From Streptomyces sp. DH12 (GTDB lineage Bacteria; Actinomycetota; Actinomycetes; Streptomycetales; Streptomycetaceae): DNA of 64,000 nucleotides. Numbering within the stretch: the first letter of the stretch is position 1; each line of letters opens with the position of its first letter. Below, piece by piece: positions 61,774 to 64,000 of the stretch. The stretch lies in NCBI RefSeq assembly GCF_020873895.1, contig NZ_JAHWGT010000012.1, forward strand, positions 62,001 through 126,000. Reading direction: 5' to 3'. The notes beneath the pieces are model-generated. The model had not been told where the DNA came from, ran no database searches, and was given only the letters and a program-made list of their open reading frames with translations. Position numbers and translations under genes: made by a program.

Positions 61774-63198
61774 TCAGGCGGAGGGCTGGTCCGCCTGGGC
61801 CGCCTTCGCGGCGTTGCGTACGGCACCGGCCACGGCGCCCGCGACCTTGTCGTTGAAGACCGACGGGACGATGTAGTTGGCGTTGAGCTCCCCGTCGGTG
61901 ACGACGTCGGCCAGCGCGGTCGCCGCCGCGAGCATCATGTCGGTGTTGACCGTACGCGACTGGGCGTCCAGCAGGCCGCGGAACACTCCCGGGAAGACCA
62001 GCACGTTGTTGATCTGGTTGGGGAAGTCGGAGCGGCCGGTGGCCACCACGGCGGCGGTCTGGCGGGCGATCGCCGGGTCGACCTCGGGGTCCGGGTTCGC
62101 GAGCGCGAACACGATCGCGTCGCCGGCCATGGCGGCGACGTCGTCACCGTCGAGGACGTTCGGCGCGGAGACGCCGATGAAGACGTCCGCGCCGACCACG
62201 GCCTCCTTCAGGGTGCCGGTGACGCCCTCGGGGTTGGTGTTGTCGGCGATCCAGCGCAGCGGCGACTCGGGGGCGGCGTCGACGAGGTCCTCGCGGCCCG
62301 CGTGGACGACGCCGTGGATGTCGGCGACGACGGCGTGCTTGACGCCCGCGGCGATGAGCAGCTTGAGGATGGCCGTGCCGGCGGCGCCGGCGCCCGACAT
62401 GACGACCCGTACGTCCCCGATGGCCTTGCCGACGACGCGCAGGGCGTTGGTGAGGGCGGCGAGCACGACGATCGCGGTGCCGTGCTGGTCGTCGTGGAAG
62501 ACCGGGATGTCGAGGGCCTCGCGGAGCCGGGCCTCGATCTCGAAGCAGCGCGGCGCGGAGATGTCCTCCAGGTTGATGCCGGCGAAGCCCGGGGCGATGG
62601 CCTTGACGATCTCGACGATGGCGTCGCTGTCCTGGGTGTCCAGGCAGATCGGCCAGGCGTCGATGCCGGCGAACCGCTTGAACAGCGCCGCCTTGCCCTC
62701 CATGACGGGCAGCGCGGCCTTCGGGCCGATGTTGCCGAGGCCGAGGACGGCGGAGCCGTCCGTCACGACCGCGACGGAGTTGCGCTTGATGGTGAGGCGG
62801 CGGGCGTCCTCGGGGTTCTCGGCGATGGCCATGCAGACGCGGGCGACGCCCGGCGTGTAGACCATGGACAGGTCGTCGCGGTTGCGGATGGGGTGCTTCG
62901 ACGCCATCTCGATCTTGCCGCCGAGGTGCATCAGGAACGTGCGGTCCGAGACCTTGCCGAGGACGACGCCCTCGATGCCGCGGAGCTTGCCGACGATCTC
63001 GTCGGCGTGCGCGGTGGAGGTCGCCGCGATGGTCACGTCGATCCGCAGCTTCTCGTGGCCGGAGGCGGTCACGTCGAGGCCGGTGACGGAGCCTCCGGAG
63101 GACTCCACGGCCGTGGTGAGCTGGGAGACCGCGGTTCCGCTCGCGGGCACCTCCAGCCGGACCGTCATCGAGTACGAGACGCTGGGCGCCGTTGCCAT
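61774..63198 (-). CDS. NAD-dependent malic enzyme with ACT domain
   Basis: A 474-residue enzyme decarboxylating malate to pyruvate. An N-terminal ACT-like domain (about residues 8-85) precedes the malic enzyme core: YTPGVARVC, NSVAVVTDGSAVLGLGN, KRFAGIDAWPICLDT, INLEDISAPRCFEIEARLR, HDDQHGTAIVVLAAL and the NAD-binding GAGAAGTAI. The S. coelicolor enzyme at this locus uses NAD. ATG 63198; a palindrome at 63282 lies upstream. Transcribed alone. Confidence 0.95.
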   Translation of the reverse strand: MATAPSVSYSMTVRLEVPASGTAVSQLTTAVESSGGSVTGLDVTASGHEKLRIDVTIAATSTAHADEIVGKLRGIEGVVLGKVSDRTFLMHLGGKIEMASKHPIRNRDDLSMVYTPGVARVCMAIAENPEDARRLTIKRNSVAVVTDGSAVLGLGNIGPKAALPVMEGKAALFKRFAGIDAWPICLDTQDSDAIVEIVKAIAPGFAGINLEDISAPRCFEIEARLREALDIPVFHDDQHGTAIVVLAALTNALRVVGKAIGDVRVVMSGAGAAGTAILKLLIAAGVKHAVVADIHGVVHAGREDLVDAAPESPLRWIADNTNPEGVTGTLKEAVVGADVFIGVSAPNVLDGDDVAAMAGDAIVFALANPDPEVDPAIARQTAAVVATGRSDFPNQINNVLVFPGVFRGLLDAQSRTVNTDMMLAAATALADVVTDGELNANYIVPSVFNDKVAGAVAGAVRNAAKAAQADQPSA

Positions 63199-63573
63199 GG
63201 CCGACTTCCTCTGCTTTCCCTAGCTTCGTTGCTACCCCCGGCGCGGCGGTGGCCGCGTGGGGGCCCTCCGATGGTCGCACCTACCTGCGAGTAGCAGGTA
63301 ATACGGTCTTTTTGTTTTCGGAAACTGTTTTCCACCATACGAGAGAACGCGAGCAAAAAGGAAGCGGGTCCACGCCATCACCTCGGATGACGTGGACCCG
63401 CTTCCCACGTTGACGACACCGGCCCGCCATGCTCGCCTCGCGGCAAGTGGTCGCTCGTAGCGACTAAGGTTGGGCCCGGGGGCTTGGATCGAGCCGGTGC
63501 CGTATCCAGGCTAACAAACCCCTCCGGCAAGCGATTCCCACACCGCCGGATCCACCCCCGAACGGCCCCCCGC
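63199..63573. promoter_or_regulatory. Control region between malic enzyme and helicase gene
   Basis: No gene is supported. Elements: TACCTGCGAGTAGCAGGTA (63282-63300), a perfect 7-base inverted repeat with spacer GAGTA, 84-102 bases upstream of the malic enzyme start; and the terminator at 63360-63405. From 63300 to 63360 the sequence is less GC-rich (TTTTTGTTTTC) and likely forms part of the malic enzyme promoter or a U-tract of the convergent terminator. Nothing else recognisable. Confidence 0.55.
63360..63405 (-). terminator. Intrinsic terminator of the helicase-like gene
   Basis: Arms GGAAGCGGGTCCACG (63360-63374) and CGTGGACCCGCTTCC (63391-63405) pair perfectly, with a small CATC/GATG pair in the loop. 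On the minus strand it is followed by TTTTTGC, a real U-tract, unusual for this window. Confidence 0.85.
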
Positions 63574-64000
63574 TCAGTCGCGCAGGAGGTCCGGCACCCC
63601 CGCCGCGTCCGGCTCGTCCCGGCGGCCCGAGACGACCGTGAGCTGCTGCGTGGCCCGCGTCAGCGCCACGTACAGCACCCGCAGCCCGGCCGGGGACTCG
63701 TCGGCGATCTCGGCTGGCGAGACGACGACCGTCGCGTCGTACTCCAGGCCCTTGGCCTCCAGGCTGCCCAGCGCCACCACGCGGTCGCCGAGCCCGGCCA
63801 GCCAGCCCGCGGCCTGCTCGCGCCGGCTCATGGCGACGACGACGCCCACGGTGCCGTCCACGCGCTCCAGCAGGCGGCGCGCCTCGTCCCGGACCACCTC
63901 ACCCGGCTCCCGGTCGCCGACGGCCGTGAAGCGCGGCTCCAGGCCCGTGGAGCGGACCGCGCGCGGCGACTCGGCGCCCGGCATCGCCAGGGCCAGGACG
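63574..64000 (-). CDS. Helicase-like protein, C-terminal part (HelR/HelD or UvrD type)
   Basis: Partial: the frame continues past the window edge, leaving about 140 C-terminal residues. GSLEAKGLEYDATVVVSP and VLYVALTRATQQLTVVSG are UvrD-type motifs V-VI. By synteny with S. coelicolor SCO2952, this would be the HelR-type RNA polymerase-associated ATPase that protects against rifamycins in some Streptomyces, but the N-terminal region that would show this is not in the window; a UvrD-like helicase remains possible. The terminator at 63360 ends its transcript. Confidence 0.75.
   Translation of the reverse strand, partial: VLALAMPGAESPRAVRSTGLEPRFTAVGDREPGEVVRDEARRLLERVDGTVGVVVAMSRREQAAGWLAGLGDRVVALGSLEAKGLEYDATVVVSPAEIADESPAGLRVLYVALTRATQQLTVVSGRRDEPDAAGVPDLLRD

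Overview
The window is about 70% G+C or higher, with GTG and TTG starts and 4-base start/stop overlaps. Gene content and order (rdgB-rph-nag PTS genes, a moaD/cysM/JAMM cluster, ssgG, hppD with an Lrp-type regulator, murA-hup-malic enzyme) match the core chromosome of a Streptomyces species, in the interval equivalent to roughly SCO2897-SCO2952 of S. coelicolor (synteny recalled, not computed).

Region by region. 0.2-8 kb: a DUF445 membrane protein, a three-gene ABC-2 exporter, a class A penicillin-binding protein, and a SugE-type guanidinium exporter preceded by a convincing guanidine-III riboswitch. 8-13 kb: a GroES-like protein, a DUF3618 protein, Bcp peroxiredoxin, two overlapping HNH nuclease genes built from repeated 'GIDTSHF' modules, an odd tRNA with a leucine (UAG) anticodon, rdgB, a lipoprotein and rph. 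13-17 kb: N-acetylglucosamine PTS genes (EIIB, two EIIC) with DasR-type operators, then a metallo-beta-lactamase-fold hydrolase. 17.7-23.3 kb: a membrane-anchored PemK/MazF-like protein, the cysteine-biosynthesis set cysM-cysO-leader peptide-JAMM protease, an amino acid permease, DUF2017 and clpS. 23.4-25.9 kb: NAD salvage (nicotinate phosphoribosyltransferase and nicotinamidase). 26-31.3 kb: two tandem M6 (immune inhibitor A) secreted metalloproteases. 31.4-40.6 kb: RDD proteins, ssgG, a GlcD-type oxidase, a TPR protein, hppD/hpdR and a Lon-like S16 protein. 40.7-46.6 kb: an IclR regulator, an SF2 helicase, a decayed Doc toxin behind an intact antitoxin, an MFS exporter, a VOC protein and a small GntR regulator. 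46.7-50.6 kb looks accessory: three overlapping tiny Cys-rich genes, a lipoprotein and a pair of WXG-like proteins. 50.8-55.6 kb: a three-subunit xanthine-dehydrogenase-family oxidoreductase with two departures from the family norm. 56-64 kb: GH20 hexosaminidase, DUF3039, YqgE, murA (its 3' end triplicated in tandem), HU, malic enzyme and the 3' end of a helicase-like (HelR/HelD type) gene running off the window.

Most of the window is housekeeping chromosome. The parts most deserving a second look are the triplicated murA tail, the hybrid tRNA-Leu, the modular HNH pair, the cysteine leader plus extended CysO, the WXG-like cluster, the internally deleted doc gene and the XDH-family enzyme lacking its catalytic glutamate.
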